A program made the position numbers and the translations under genes. The notes below the pieces were generated by a model. It had not been told where the DNA came from and searched no databases. It saw only the letters and a program-made list of their open reading frames with translations. From the NCBI RefSeq assembly GCF_030657435.1, contig NZ_JAUTWS010000004.1, positions 62,001 through 126,000 on the forward strand: DNA of 64,000 bases, written 5' to 3'. Numbering within the stretch: the first letter of the stretch is position 1; every line of letters starts with the position of its first letter. Below are positions 21,041 to 32,211 of the stretch, in pieces. This DNA comes from Paracraurococcus lichenis. Its GTDB lineage: Bacteria; Pseudomonadota; Alphaproteobacteria; Acetobacterales; Acetobacteraceae.

Positions 21041-21098
21041 TCGACGGCGACCGCGGCCTCGGCTATTCCATTCCCTGGCCGCATCTTACATCGGGTCC

Positions 21099-23319
<2,221 letters not shown>

Positions 23320-23320
<1 letters not shown>

Positions 23321-24210
23321 TGCGCAGCCATCCCTTCGTCACGCTCGACGTCTTCACCGCTCGGCGCTTCGGCGGCAACCAGCTCGCGGTCTTCCCCGAT
23401 GCGCAGGGCATCGGCGATGCCGAGATGCAGGCGCTGGCGACCGAGTTCAACCTGTCCGAGACGACCTTCGTCCTGCCGCCCGCCGATCCCGCCAATACGG
23501 CGCGGGTGCGCATCTTCAACCGCGTCGCCGAGATGCCCTTCGCCGGCCATCCCAGCGTCGGCACCGCCGTCGTATTGGCGCAGCGCGGCCATGGCGCCGA
23601 GGGCCGGCTGCGGCTCGAGATGATCGCCGGCATCGTCGAGGTCGAGCTCTGGCGCGATGCCGATGGCCGGCCAGCCGGGGCCGCGATCGGCGCGCCGCAG
23701 CCGCTCTCGGTCGGCGCGGCGCTGCCGGTGGCGCCGATCGCCGCCTGTGCCGGGCTCGCCCCGGAGGGCATTGTCACCGTGCGGCACGCCCCGACGCTCG
23801 CCGCCGATGGCGGCAACCCGCGGGTGCTGGTGGAGGTGACGGAGGCGGCGCTGGCCGCGGCCCGCCCCGAATTCGGCGCCTTCCGGCAGGCGGTGGAGGC
23901 GCTGCCGGAGTTGGGCGGCAGGCTCTCGCTCTACCTCTATCGCCGCGACGGCGCGGGCCTGCGGGCGCGCATGTTCTCGCCGCTCACCGGCACCTGGGAG
24001 GACCCGGCGACCGGCAGCGCGGCGACGCCGCTGGCCGGCTTCCTGCTGCACCTCTCCGGCGCGGAGAGCGCCAGCCTCGACATCCTCCAGGGCGTCGAGA
24101 TGGGCCGGCCGAGCCTGCTCCGCACCACCGCGCGCCGGACGCCCGAGGGCATCCGCGCCACGGTCGGCGGCTTCTGCGTGCCGGTTCTGCGGGGCGAGGC
24201 GCTGCTGTAG
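23320..24210 (+). CDS. PhzF-family isomerase/epimerase-like protein
   Basis: The 296-residue protein belongs to the PhzF superfamily of diaminopimelate epimerase-like two-domain proteins. Seen motifs are DVFTARRFGGNQLAVF near residue 9, NLSETTFVLPP near 45 with the family's catalytic Glu, FAGHPSVGTAVVLA near 74, and the C-terminal MFSPLTGTWEDPATGSAATPLAGFL (GTWEDPATGSAATPLA). Most members outside phenazine clusters have no assigned substrate, and no phenazine genes are visible here. The ATG overlaps the thiD stop (TGATG). A TTG at 23311 is a less likely start. It converges with the AI-2E-type gene. Confidence 0.9.
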
Positions 24211-24211
24211 C

Positions 24212-25222
24212 TCAGGGCGGCTCGCGCTCGAGCCAGCCCTCCACATAGGCCTTCTTCGCCAGCACGAGGCCGAGCGCCGAGAGCGGCGCCGCCAGGGCGA
24301 CGCCGAGCAGCCCGAAGAGCGCGCCGGCCAGCACCTGCACCAGCAGCAGCAGCGCGGGCGGCAGGTCCGCGGTGCGGGCCTGCACCATGGGCGTCAGGAA
24401 ATTGCCCTCCACCGTCTGCACCGCGACGATCAGCCCGACGACCCAGAGGCCGAGCATCGGATCCTGCGTCGCCGCCAGCAGCACGGCCGGCACACCGCCG
24501 ATCACCGGCCCCAGCACCGGGATGAAGTTGAGCAGGCCGATGATCGCCGCCAGCAGCCCCGGCAGCGGCACGCCGAGCGCCCAGAGGCCGAGCCAGGTCA
24601 GCGTGCCCGCCACCACCATGGCGAAGGCCTGGCCGAGCAGCCAGCCGCGGAGCGTATGGCCGGCCTCGGCCAGCGTCTCCTGCACCCGCCCGTCCAGCCG
24701 CGGGTCGAAGAGGCTGCGCAGCCCGCTGAGATAGCCCCGCGGCCGGACCGCCAGGTAGAGCGCCAGCAGCACCACCAGCACGAGGTTGCCGAGGCCGCCG
24801 AGCGTGCTGCCGGCGGCGCGCGCCGCCGCCTGGGCCGCGCCCTCCGCGCCGCCGCTGCTGAGCAGGCGTCCCGGCTCCGCCTGGCGGAGCAGCCAGTCGC
24901 CCCAGGCCGTGCCGGCGATGCGGCCGCGCAGCGTTTCGAGGCTCTTCGGCAGGCTGTCGGCAAGTTGCGTCGCCTGGTCCGCCAGCGGGCCGGCGGCCGC
25001 CCAGGCGGCCAGCGCGACCGCCGCGGCGACCATCAGCGCGACCAGCAGCACCGCGGCGGCCTCCGGCAGGCCGGTGCGGCGCGCCAGCGGGTCGGCGCCG
25101 GCATGCAGGGCGAGCGCCAGCAGGACCGCGGCGAAGCCGAGCAGCGGCACCTCCGGCACCAGCCAGAGCAGCAGAAGCACCAGCCCCAGCAGGACCAGCA
25201 CGGAGCCTTGCGCACGCGTCAT
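24212..25222 (-). CDS. AI-2E family transporter (permease-like)
   Basis: This 336-residue membrane protein has about seven to eight hydrophobic segments in the UPF0118/AI-2E exporter pattern. Two helices lie at the N-terminus (VLVLLGLVLLLLWLVPEV, GFAAVLLALALHAGADPLA) and another near residue 60. A soluble helical part follows (residues 80-150), then the conserved NFIPVLGPVIGGVPAVLLA near 235 and QTVEGNFLTPMVQARTADLPP near 275. Family members export diverse solutes or act in Na+/H+ balance; true autoinducer-2 export is shown only for a few. It lies downstream of the frameshifted yqjG-like gene. Confidence 0.88.
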   Translation of the reverse strand: MTRAQGSVLVLLGLVLLLLWLVPEVPLLGFAAVLLALALHAGADPLARRTGLPEAAAVLLVALMVAAAVALAAWAAAGPLADQATQLADSLPKSLETLRGRIAGTAWGDWLLRQAEPGRLLSSGGAEGAAQAAARAAGSTLGGLGNLVLVVLLALYLAVRPRGYLSGLRSLFDPRLDGRVQETLAEAGHTLRGWLLGQAFAMVVAGTLTWLGLWALGVPLPGLLAAIIGLLNFIPVLGPVIGGVPAVLLAATQDPMLGLWVVGLIVAVQTVEGNFLTPMVQARTADLPPALLLLVQVLAGALFGLLGVALAAPLSALGLVLAKKAYVEGWLEREPP

Positions 25223-25307
25223 GATGGGCCAACGGCGGTTGCCGCCGGCGGTTCCGACGCGGCGGCGTGCCGGGCGATGTCGGCCCGTTGCCGGGGGGCA
25301 GGCGCCG

Positions 25308-26271
25308 TCAGGCCAGCGGCGCGACCCGGCGGCTGCCGGGCCGGTCCAGATCCAGCACCGGGCCGAGGGGCACCACGCCGCTCGGGTTCACCCAGGCGTG
25401 GCTGCCATAGTAGTGCCGCTTGATATGGCCGAGATCGACCGTCTCCGCGATGCCCGGGTGCTGGTAGAGCGACCGGGTGAAGTCCCACAGCGCCGGGTAG
25501 TCCAGGATCCGCCGCAGGTTGCACTTGATAGTGGCCGTGGTAGACGGCGTCGAAGCGGATCAGCGTGGTGAAGAGCCGCCAGTCCGCCTCGGTCGCCGCC
25601 TCGCCGCAGAGGAAGGGCTGGCGCGACAGCCGCTCCTCCAGCCAGTCGAGCGTGGCGAAGAGCGGGACGACGGCTTCCTCGTAGGCTTCCTGCGTCCGGG
25701 CGAAGCCGGCGCGGTAGACGCCGTTGTTGAGCGTCGCATAGACGCGCTCGTTTACCGCGTCGATCTCGGCACGCAGCGGCGCAGGGTACCAGTCGCCCGG
25801 CGCGGCGCCGATGCCATCGAAGGCGCTGTTGAGGATGCGGATGATCTCCGCGCTCTCGTTGTTCACGATGCTGCCGGTCGCCTTGTCCCAGAGCACCGGC
25901 ACCGTGACGCGGCCGGAGAAGTGCGGATCGGCCTTCGCATAGACCTGGTGCAGGACCTCGGCGCCGTTCACCGTATCGGGCAGCACGCCCTCGCCGGGCG
26001 CGAAATTCCAGCCCTGCGCGCCCATGTGCCAGTGGGTGACGGAGAGCGAGATCACCTCCTCCAGCCCCTTCAGGTGGCGGAAGATCAGCGTGCGGTGTGC
26101 CCAGGGGCAGGCGAGGGAGACATAGAGGTGATAGCGCCCGGCCTCCGGCGCGAAGCGGGTGCCGGGGGCGATCGTGTCGCGGAAGCGCGTCTCCGGCCGC
26201 TGGAACCGCCCGCCCGCATTCGGCGTGCCGGCCTCCTCCACCTGCCACGTGCCGTCCACCATGCGTCCCAT
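25308..26271 (-). pseudogene. yqjG: YqjG/ECM4-type glutathionyl-hydroquinone reductase, frameshifted
   Basis: Codons from the ATG at 26271 match the glutathionyl-hydroquinone reductase family: FRDTIAPGTRFAPEAGRYHLY, catalytic Cys55 in SLACPWAHRT, VPVLWDKATGSIVNNESAEI and LIRFDAVYHGHY near residue 245. At about 25528 the frame breaks. One surplus base there, if ignored, restores KCNLRRILDYPALWDF, GIAETVDLGHIKRHYYGSH and a stop at 25308, which is the expected C-terminus. Read as written, the product has a scrambled tail ending at 25219. It follows the Bug receptor by 20 bases with a CAGGAG ribosome binding site. It could be a real mutation or a sequencing error. Confidence 0.88.
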
Positions 26272-26291
26272 GCGCCACTCCTGCCGGAAGG

Positions 26292-27236
26292 TCAGTCAAC
26301 GCGGATCTTGGCATCCCGCACCACGCGGGCATGCAGGGCGAATTGCTCCTCGAGGAAGGCCGCGAATTCCTCGGGGGTATTGGGCCGGGCGATGGCGCCG
26401 AGCGCGGCGAGCGTCTCCGCCACCGGCGGATCGGCCGCGGCCTCGTTCAGGGCGGCGTTGAGGCTGCGGTTGATCGTCTCCGGCGTGCCGGCCGGCAGGA
26501 AGACGCCGTTCCACTCGTAGGTCTCGAAGCCGGGCAGCGTCGCCGCGATCGCCTCCACCCCCGGCAGCACCGGCACCGGTTCCCGGCCGGAATGGGCGAT
26601 GACGCGGGCCGTGCCGGCGCGGAGATGCGGCACCGTGCCGGGGGTATTGCTGAATTGCAGTTGGATGCGGCCGGTGACGAGGTCGTTCCGCGCCGCCGGC
26701 GAGTCGCGGTAGACGACGTGGTTGATCTGCACGCCGGCCATTTCGTTGAAAAGCGCGAGGGTGATGTGCTGGGCCGAGCCGATGCCGGTTGTGCCGGCAT
26801 CGATGGTCCCGGGCGCGGCCCTGGCCGCCGCGATCAGGTCCCGCACCGTCGCCGGCGCGAAGTGGTGGGAGCCGAGGATGGTGTTCGGCGTGACGAGCGA
26901 GAGATAGACCGGCAGGAAATCCCGCCGCGTGTCGTAGGGCAGCTTCGGCCCGAACAGCGCCGGGTTCACCGAATGCGCCGTGGCGTCGTAGAGCAGCGTG
27001 CTGCCGTCCGGCGGGGCGCGCGCCACCAGGCTGGCGGCGATGCTGCCGGCGGCGCCCGGCCGGTTCTCCACGACATAGGTCTGCCCGGTGCGCTCCGAGA
27101 GCCGGCCGAAGAGCAGGCGGCAGACCACGTCGGCCGTGCCGCCGGCGCCATAGGCATTGACCACGCGCACCGGCTTCGCCTGGGCGCGCGCGGCCGGCGC
27201 GGCAAGCAGGCCGGCCAGCAGCACGCGCCGGCGCAT
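26292..27236 (-). CDS. Bug-family tripartite tricarboxylate receptor, periplasmic
   Basis: This 314-residue precursor has a short signal peptide (MRRRVLLAGLLAAPAARAQA) and the TctC/Bug fold: VRVVNAYGAGGTADVVCR near residue 23, YVVENRPGAAGSIAASLVA near 55, GSTLLYDATAHSVNPALFG near 78 and VPVLPGVEAIAATLPGFE near 225. Such receptors bind carboxylates or other small anions for TctAB transporters or for signalling. No TctA or TctB gene is in the window. It lies one base after the MBL hydrolase gene and so probably serves the same catabolic operon. It closely resembles the receptor at 44634-45620. Confidence 0.92.
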   Translation of the reverse strand: MRRRVLLAGLLAAPAARAQAKPVRVVNAYGAGGTADVVCRLLFGRLSERTGQTYVVENRPGAAGSIAASLVARAPPDGSTLLYDATAHSVNPALFGPKLPYDTRRDFLPVYLSLVTPNTILGSHHFAPATVRDLIAAARAAPGTIDAGTTGIGSAQHITLALFNEMAGVQINHVVYRDSPAARNDLVTGRIQLQFSNTPGTVPHLRAGTARVIAHSGREPVPVLPGVEAIAATLPGFETYEWNGVFLPAGTPETINRSLNAALNEAAADPPVAETLAALGAIARPNTPEEFAAFLEEQFALHARVVRDAKIRVD

Positions 27237-27237
27237 G

Positions 27238-28116
27238 TCAGGCCGTGGTCGGCATGAAGCGGAAGCCCTCGCCCCACCGCGTCACATGGCCGGTGGAGGG
27301 GGAGGGGAAATGCGCTGTGCAGAGCAGCCGCCCGGTGTCGCAATGGCATTCCAGGAATTTGCGGCGCGTCACGGCCGATTGCCCCTGGTCGGTGTCGGCG
27401 CGCATCGAGAGCTCCGGGTAGCGCGCCTGCAGCGGCGAGTGGATGAGGTCGCCGGTCAGCACCGCGATGGTCTCGCCCTTGCCAAGCTCGACCGCATAGT
27501 GGTCCGGCGTATGGCCCGGCGTCGGCGTCAGGCGGACATGGTCGTTCAGCGCAGCGTCGGTCCGGACCAGTTGCGCCTGGCCGGCGGCGACCACGGGCAG
27601 GACGCTGTCCTCGAGGATCGGGTTCGGCGTCCTCTCATGCTCCGCCTGCCAATAGGCAAGCTCCTTCTCGCCGAAGACGTATTTCGCCTTGGGGAAGGTC
27701 GGCACCCAGCGGCCGTTCTCCAGCCGGGTGTTCCAGCCGACATGGTCCACATGCAGGTGGGTGCACATGACGTAGTCGATATCGTTCACCGACAGGCCGG
27801 TCGCGGCCAGGTTCCGCTCCCAGGTGTCGGAGGACTTCATGTGCCAGAAGGGGCGGTTCGGCCGGGGCTTGTGGTTGCCGACGCAGGTGTCCACCAGGAT
27901 GGTGTGGTGCGGCGTGCGCACGACATAGGACTGGATGCAGAGGTTGAGCTTGCCGGTCGCCCTGTCGATGGCCCGGCCCTCCTCCAGCCAGGGGCGGTTC
28001 TCCGCCAGCACCTCCTTCGAGAGGGATGGGAAGAATTCCAGCGGGTCGAAGAGCGGGCTTTCCTCCTCGATCACGCGGTGGATCTCGAGGTCGCCCAGCC
28101 GGAAGCTCGTGCCCAT
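27238..28116 (-). CDS. MBL-fold metallo-hydrolase
   Basis: The 292-residue protein has the metallo-beta-lactamase metal site: CTHLHVDHVGWNTRL near residue 118 (HxHxDH), a PGHTPDHYAVEL histidine near 195, TGDLIHSPLQ with the bridging Asp near 215, and a final AHFPSPSTGHV His. There is no signal peptide. The sequence YVVRTPHHTILVDTCVGNHKPRP is typical of cytoplasmic members that open lactones or cleave amides. It sits between the ring-opening amidohydrolase and a Bug receptor on one transcript, so hydrolysis of a ring-opened intermediate is a reasonable guess. The substrate is not known. Confidence 0.88.
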   Translation of the reverse strand: MGTSFRLGDLEIHRVIEEESPLFDPLEFFPSLSKEVLAENRPWLEEGRAIDRATGKLNLCIQSYVVRTPHHTILVDTCVGNHKPRPNRPFWHMKSSDTWERNLAATGLSVNDIDYVMCTHLHVDHVGWNTRLENGRWVPTFPKAKYVFGEKELAYWQAEHERTPNPILEDSVLPVVAAGQAQLVRTDAALNDHVRLTPTPGHTPDHYAVELGKGETIAVLTGDLIHSPLQARYPELSMRADTDQGQSAVTRRKFLECHCDTGRLLCTAHFPSPSTGHVTRWGEGFRFMPTTA

Positions 28117-28151
28117 GCTCGTCTCCTTCCCTACCCGGGAAGTCTACCCCG

Positions 28152-29258
28152 TCAGCCGCGGCGCGCCACCACCGCCACCGGGCCGCCGCCGTCCGGCCCC
28201 TGGTGCTCGGCGCCGCCGCTGACGAAGATGTCGGTACGGCCGACCGCGCCGGCGATGACGCCGCCGACCAGGGCGCGGGCATGGCGCGTCGCGTTGATGT
28301 CGCTGTCGTCCCACATGATGTGCCGTCGGCCGCGGATCAGGCCGGTGGAGGAGGGCTCGGCCTTCGCCAGCACCGCGACCAGGCGGTCCTGCCGGTCCGG
28401 GGGAAGCTGGCCGTCCTCCGTCCGCAGGCCCGCGCCGCGGAGCGCGGCGTGGACGGCCGGCAGGTCGATGGCATCGCGCATGACCGCATGGGCGATGCAG
28501 AGGTCGCCGGCCCAGTCCGGGCTGTTGCCCAGCACGATCACCTCGTTCCGCAACAGCTCGACGCCGGCCGAGGTGCTGGCGACGCCCGAGAACAGCGACC
28601 AGTCCGCGCCGATCGCCGCCTCCGGCACATCAGCCACTTCGCCGAGCGCCAGCGCTACGCCGATCGCCGATGCGCCGCGCGAGAGGCCCATGGAGTGGTA
28701 GGTGTCCTCGGTCGCGACCGTCCGGCCGCGCGCCTTCGCGGCCGCGATGCGCTCGCTGGTCAGCAGCGGGCATTTCACCTGGACGTAGTGGACCTGGGCG
28801 GGGTCGGCGATCCCGGCCCCGGCCATGGCGGCGCGGACCGCTGTCGCGGTCGCCTGCACCTGCGGGGTGCGGCCCAGCTCCTCCGGCGCGAAGTCCGGGG
28901 TGAAACCGATGCCGATGGCGAGCGCGCCGGCCGGGTCCGGCGCCGCGTCCTCGCCGACGGCCAGCACCAGGAAATGCGGGGAGAGCCCGCCCTCCGTGCC
29001 GCCCGACATCACCATGGCGACGCGGGCCGCGACCGCCTCCGGCGCCTCGCCCAGGCGGCGGCCGAGCATCAGCGACAGCGCCTGGACCGCATAGGCGCGG
29101 GTGAAATCGTTGACGCAGCCATTGCCCTCTGTCTTGCCGAGCACCGCGACGACCTGGCGCGGGTCGAGCGCGCCGGCGTCGAACAGCGCCTCGATGGCGG
29201 CGGTGTCGCCGGGGTGGCGCATGGGGACGCGGTGGAGCAGGGCGCGGCGTGCGGGCAT
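28152..29258 (-). CDS. cyanuric acid amidohydrolase/barbiturase family enzyme
   Basis: This family opens the ring of cyanuric acid or barbituric acid. Its three-repeat fold carries three Ser-Lys pairs. In this 368-residue protein, Lys42 (VLGKTEGNGC) and Ser85 (VMSGGTEGG) fall at the AtzD positions. A second pair is in VHYVQVKCPLL and SGVASTSAGVEL. The third is in VLAKAEPSSTG and FVSGGAEHQGP, with the metal-site region MWDDSDINATRHARALVGG. Sequence reading alone does not separate barbiturase from cyanuric acid hydrolase. Start ATG at 29258; an open upstream extension is not homologous. It heads the operon with the MBL enzyme and Bug receptor. Confidence 0.9.
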   Translation of the reverse strand: MPARRALLHRVPMRHPGDTAAIEALFDAGALDPRQVVAVLGKTEGNGCVNDFTRAYAVQALSLMLGRRLGEAPEAVAARVAMVMSGGTEGGLSPHFLVLAVGEDAAPDPAGALAIGIGFTPDFAPEELGRTPQVQATATAVRAAMAGAGIADPAQVHYVQVKCPLLTSERIAAAKARGRTVATEDTYHSMGLSRGASAIGVALALGEVADVPEAAIGADWSLFSGVASTSAGVELLRNEVIVLGNSPDWAGDLCIAHAVMRDAIDLPAVHAALRGAGLRTEDGQLPPDRQDRLVAVLAKAEPSSTGLIRGRRHIMWDDSDINATRHARALVGGVIAGAVGRTDIFVSGGAEHQGPDGGGPVAVVARRG

Positions 29259-29317
29259 GGGGCTTCCGTCCTCGGGATTCGCTGGCATCCTAGCGGCCGC
29301 ATCCGAGGAGGCGAGGC

Positions 29318-30073
29318 ATGTACGAAACGCGCGAACGTCCGGCCGATGGCTACAGGGCGATCCCGGCGGTGTTCCAGTATTCGGCCGGCGTCTCCGCGCT
29401 GCCCGGCTTCCGCATCGAGCGCGTGCGGTTCGCCGACCCCGTGCCACTGGCCGCCGGCTTCGCCCGGATCGCCGACTACCTGAAGGGCATCGGCCGGCCG
29501 CTGACCGCCTTCTGCCAGTGCGAGCTGCGCTCCCCCGGGCAGTTCTCCGAGGAGGGGTTCCGCCAGTTCAACCTGCACTACGTGAAGACGCTGGAGGAAT
29601 GGGGCATCCTGGCCGAGGGCTGGAATCCCGTCGCCCGCAGCAATGTCTGCCCGGAGCTGACGCCGCCGCCCGAGCCCTCCTTCCACGCCTTCAGCTTTAC
29701 CCTGCCCGATGCGGGCGCGGCGCCGAGCTTCGTCACCGCCGGCAGCGGCGAGAGCACGGAAGGCAAGGGGAACTACGCGGAGAAGACCATCGCGCTCGGC
29801 GACACCTCGCCGGCCGGGCTGCTGCGCAAGGCGCAGTTCGTGCTGGACGAGATGGAACGCAGGATGGTGGCGCTGGGCGGGTCCTGGGCCATGGCGACGG
29901 CGGCGCAGGTCTATACCATCCACGACATCCATCCCTTCCTGGGGGATGAGCTCGTCCGCCGCGGTGCCGCGCGCCATGGCGTGACCTGGCACCATTGCCG
30001 GCCGCCGGTGGTGAACCTGGAATACGAGATGGACGTGCGCGGGGTGGCGCTGGAACGCGTCCTTCCCGCCTAG
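29318..30073 (+). CDS. RidA/CnbZ-like deaminase candidate
   Basis: The 251-residue protein is divergent from the ring-opening amidohydrolase gene, 59 bases away. It resembles proteins annotated as 2-amino-5-chloromuconate deaminase (CnbZ): MYETRERPADGY start, RIADYLKGIGRPLTAFCQCELR near residue 45 and NVCPELTPPPEPSFHAFSFT near 110. The C-terminal part (AAQVYTIHDIHPFLGDELVRR, then VVNLEYEMDV) recalls the RidA/YjgF fold, which hydrolyses enamines. My assignment is from memory of the family and is moderate. Together with its neighbour it suggests nitrogen-compound breakdown. It converges with lemA, overlapping by four bases. Confidence 0.6.
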   Translation: MYETRERPADGYRAIPAVFQYSAGVSALPGFRIERVRFADPVPLAAGFARIADYLKGIGRPLTAFCQCELRSPGQFSEEGFRQFNLHYVKTLEEWGILAEGWNPVARSNVCPELTPPPEPSFHAFSFTLPDAGAAPSFVTAGSGESTEGKGNYAEKTIALGDTSPAGLLRKAQFVLDEMERRMVALGGSWAMATAAQVYTIHDIHPFLGDELVRRGAARHGVTWHHCRPPVVNLEYEMDVRGVALERVLPA

Positions 30074-30621
30074 AACGACACCTTCGGCTTCGCCCGCGCC
30101 TCCGCCGGAGCCTCGAAATAGGGCTCCGGCGCGAAGCCGAAGGGGCCGGCGAGCAGGCTGGAGGGCACCGTCTGGATGCGGGTATTGTAGTCCAGCACGG
30201 CGTCGTTGAAGAATTGCCGGGCGAAGGCGATGCGGTTCTCCGTCGTCGCCAGCTCCTCCTGCAGCGCCTTCATATTGTCGCTGGCGCGCAGCTCGGGCAC
30301 TGCCTCGGCCAGCGCCATCAGCCCCTGCACTTCGCGGCCCAGCGTCCCCTCCGCCGCCGCGCGCGCCGCCACGTTCCCGCCCGCGCCCACCGCCTGCCTG
30401 CGTGCCTCCAGGATGCGGTCGAAGATGGCGGCCTCGTGCCGCATGTAGCCCTTCACACTCTCGACCAGGTCGGGGATCAGGTCGCTGCGGCGCAGCAGTT
30501 GCACGTCGATCTGCGCCCAGGCGTTGCGCACCCGGTTCCGCGCCGCGACCAGCCCGTTGTAGAGCCAGGCGAGCAGCACCAGCAGCAGCACGAGACAGCC
30601 GAGGATCCACCAGCCCGACAT
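30070..30621 (-). CDS. lemA: LemA family protein
   Basis: The 183-residue protein has one N-terminal membrane helix (WWILGCLVLLLVLLAWLYNGL), the LemA signature LVAARNRVRNAWAQIDVQLLRRSDLIPDLVESVKGY (seen as NAWAQIDVQLLRRSDLIPDL) near residue 33, and long helices with LQEELATTENRIAFARQFFNDAVLDYN (ATTENRIAFARQFFNDAVL). It ends PKVSF. LemA proteins have an N-out helical bundle of unclear function and are often coded next to M48-type or TPM-domain membrane proteins. Here it follows the degenerate M48-like gene after 11 bases, so they form a pair. Confidence 0.93.
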   Translation of the reverse strand: MSGWWILGCLVLLLVLLAWLYNGLVAARNRVRNAWAQIDVQLLRRSDLIPDLVESVKGYMRHEAAIFDRILEARRQAVGAGGNVAARAAAEGTLGREVQGLMALAEAVPELRASDNMKALQEELATTENRIAFARQFFNDAVLDYNTRIQTVPSSLLAGPFGFAPEPYFEAPAEARAKPKVSF

Positions 30622-30632
30622 GCAGGGTCCCT

Positions 30633-32150
30633 TCAGAGCGACAGGATGAGCGCGGCGAGGCTGGCCCCGCCGGCGAGCGAGAAGAGGGAGGCGCCGACCA
30701 TCAGCGTCCCGACGCAGAGGACGAGGAGGGCGAGCAGCGGCACCAGCAGGGCGAGCAGGAAGACCAGCAGCCATCGCTTCCAGCCCGGCACCCGCATCAG
30801 GCCCTGCCACGTCGCCCGCCAGCCCTGCGGCGGCGCCGCGCCCGCGCCAAGTGCCGAGAGGCGCCAGAGCCGCTTGCCGATCGGCGGCGTGACCGAGGTG
30901 ACGATGCTCGCCTGCGCCCGGAAGCCGGCCTTCTCCGCCTGCTGCGGCGCATGGAAGAAGCCGAGTTCCTGCGACGCGCCGCCGGGCGGCAGTCCGTCCG
31001 CGTCGATCCGCCGCAGCGCGCCCGCCAGCGCCTCCGGATCGCGCAGCAGCCGCACCGCGCCGGCATCGGCGAGGTAGCGCCGCGTCCGCCAGAGCAGGCC
31101 GAGCGGCCAGCCGAAGACGAAGAGCGTCCAGAGCCAGACCAGCATCTTCTGCGCCAGCGTGATGAAGGTCCAGGGCAGCAGCGGCATGACCAGCAGCGCG
31201 CCGAGGGGCGGCCAGCGCTCGCCGAGGCTCAGGGCGCGTGTCATGCCCTCCAGCGATTCCGGCGCGGTGCAGGCGGCGAGGCCGGCTTTCAGCCGCTCGG
31301 CCCGCTCCGGCGGCAGCAGCCCGGCGATGGCCAGCAGCAGGTCCCGCAGCGCCGCCCAGGCGCCGCGGCGGAAGGGCAGGTCGAAGACCAGCACCATGGC
31401 GCCGAGCGTGCCGAAGACCGCCTGCACCGAGGCGGCGAGCCGCAGGTCGCCGTCGCCGATGGCGGCGACCAGATGCGCCACCACGCCCTGGGTTTCCCGC
31501 CGGTCCAGCCGATCCAGCAGGCCGCGGGTGGCCATGACCGCGGCCTCCCGATGGGAGGCGCCGAAGGCCGCGGCATTGGGCTGCGGCGCGTCCAGCAGCA
31601 GCAGCCGCGGCGTGGCCAGCCCGGCGGCGAGCGAGACCTCGGCCAGGATGTTGCCGAGCTGGCGTTCCTCCGGGTCCTGCGGCCGCGGCTCCCGGGCGCC
31701 GAGATCGGCGGTCGCGGCGAGGATGGCGCTCCGCCGGTAGGTGCGGGCGAGGGAGGCCCAGACCAGCACCGCCGCCGCCATGCCCGGCAGCAGCAGCGCC
31801 GCGCCCGTCGCCATGGTCCCAAGCGCCGCCAGCAGCCCGGCCGGGCCATGCACCGCATCGAGCAGGTCGAGGCCGCGGAACACCTCCCGCAGGTTGCCGG
31901 CGACCCAGCCCTCGAGCCCATGCAGGGCCCGCAGCATCGCCCCCGGCGCCAAGCCGAGCCAGGCGAGGGCCTTGAGCGCGAGGGCGAGCAGCAGCAGCAG
32001 GAGCGGCCCGGTGATGGTGCTCAGCACCGCGCCGATGCCGGCGGCGAGGGCGAGGCAGAGCAGGCCCCAGAGCCAGGCGCCGCGGCGCCGCCGGGCCTGC
32101 TCGGCATGGAAGGTGGTGCGTTCCGCGGCGGCCGCGGCCGTGATCGACAT
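30633..32150 (-). CDS. M48-like multipass membrane protein with degenerate zinc site
   Basis: The 505-residue protein has hydrophobic segments near residues 26-46, 48-66, 105-133, 245-262, 320-350 and 455-500. Its overall layout and its position next to lemA resemble M48 (HtpX/Ste24) peptidases. ATPRLLLLDAPQPNAAAFG matches the conserved strand before the active site. The HExxH site aligns with HLVAA at 226-230 inside GVVAHLVAAIGDGDLRLA, so the catalytic Glu and the second zinc His are missing. The second-half Glu ligand is also not evident. It is therefore probably a non-peptidase scaffold for LemA. ATG at 32150. Confidence 0.78.
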   Translation of the reverse strand: MSITAAAAAERTTFHAEQARRRRGAWLWGLLCLALAAGIGAVLSTITGPLLLLLLALALKALAWLGLAPGAMLRALHGLEGWVAGNLREVFRGLDLLDAVHGPAGLLAALGTMATGAALLLPGMAAAVLVWASLARTYRRSAILAATADLGAREPRPQDPEERQLGNILAEVSLAAGLATPRLLLLDAPQPNAAAFGASHREAAVMATRGLLDRLDRRETQGVVAHLVAAIGDGDLRLAASVQAVFGTLGAMVLVFDLPFRRGAWAALRDLLLAIAGLLPPERAERLKAGLAACTAPESLEGMTRALSLGERWPPLGALLVMPLLPWTFITLAQKMLVWLWTLFVFGWPLGLLWRTRRYLADAGAVRLLRDPEALAGALRRIDADGLPPGGASQELGFFHAPQQAEKAGFRAQASIVTSVTPPIGKRLWRLSALGAGAAPPQGWRATWQGLMRVPGWKRWLLVFLLALLVPLLALLVLCVGTLMVGASLFSLAGGASLAALILSL

Positions 32151-32211
32151 CGTTTCGGACTACACGGGAATCGCGCCCCGTGGCGGGATATGGCGTGGTT
32201 TTGACGGCGGC

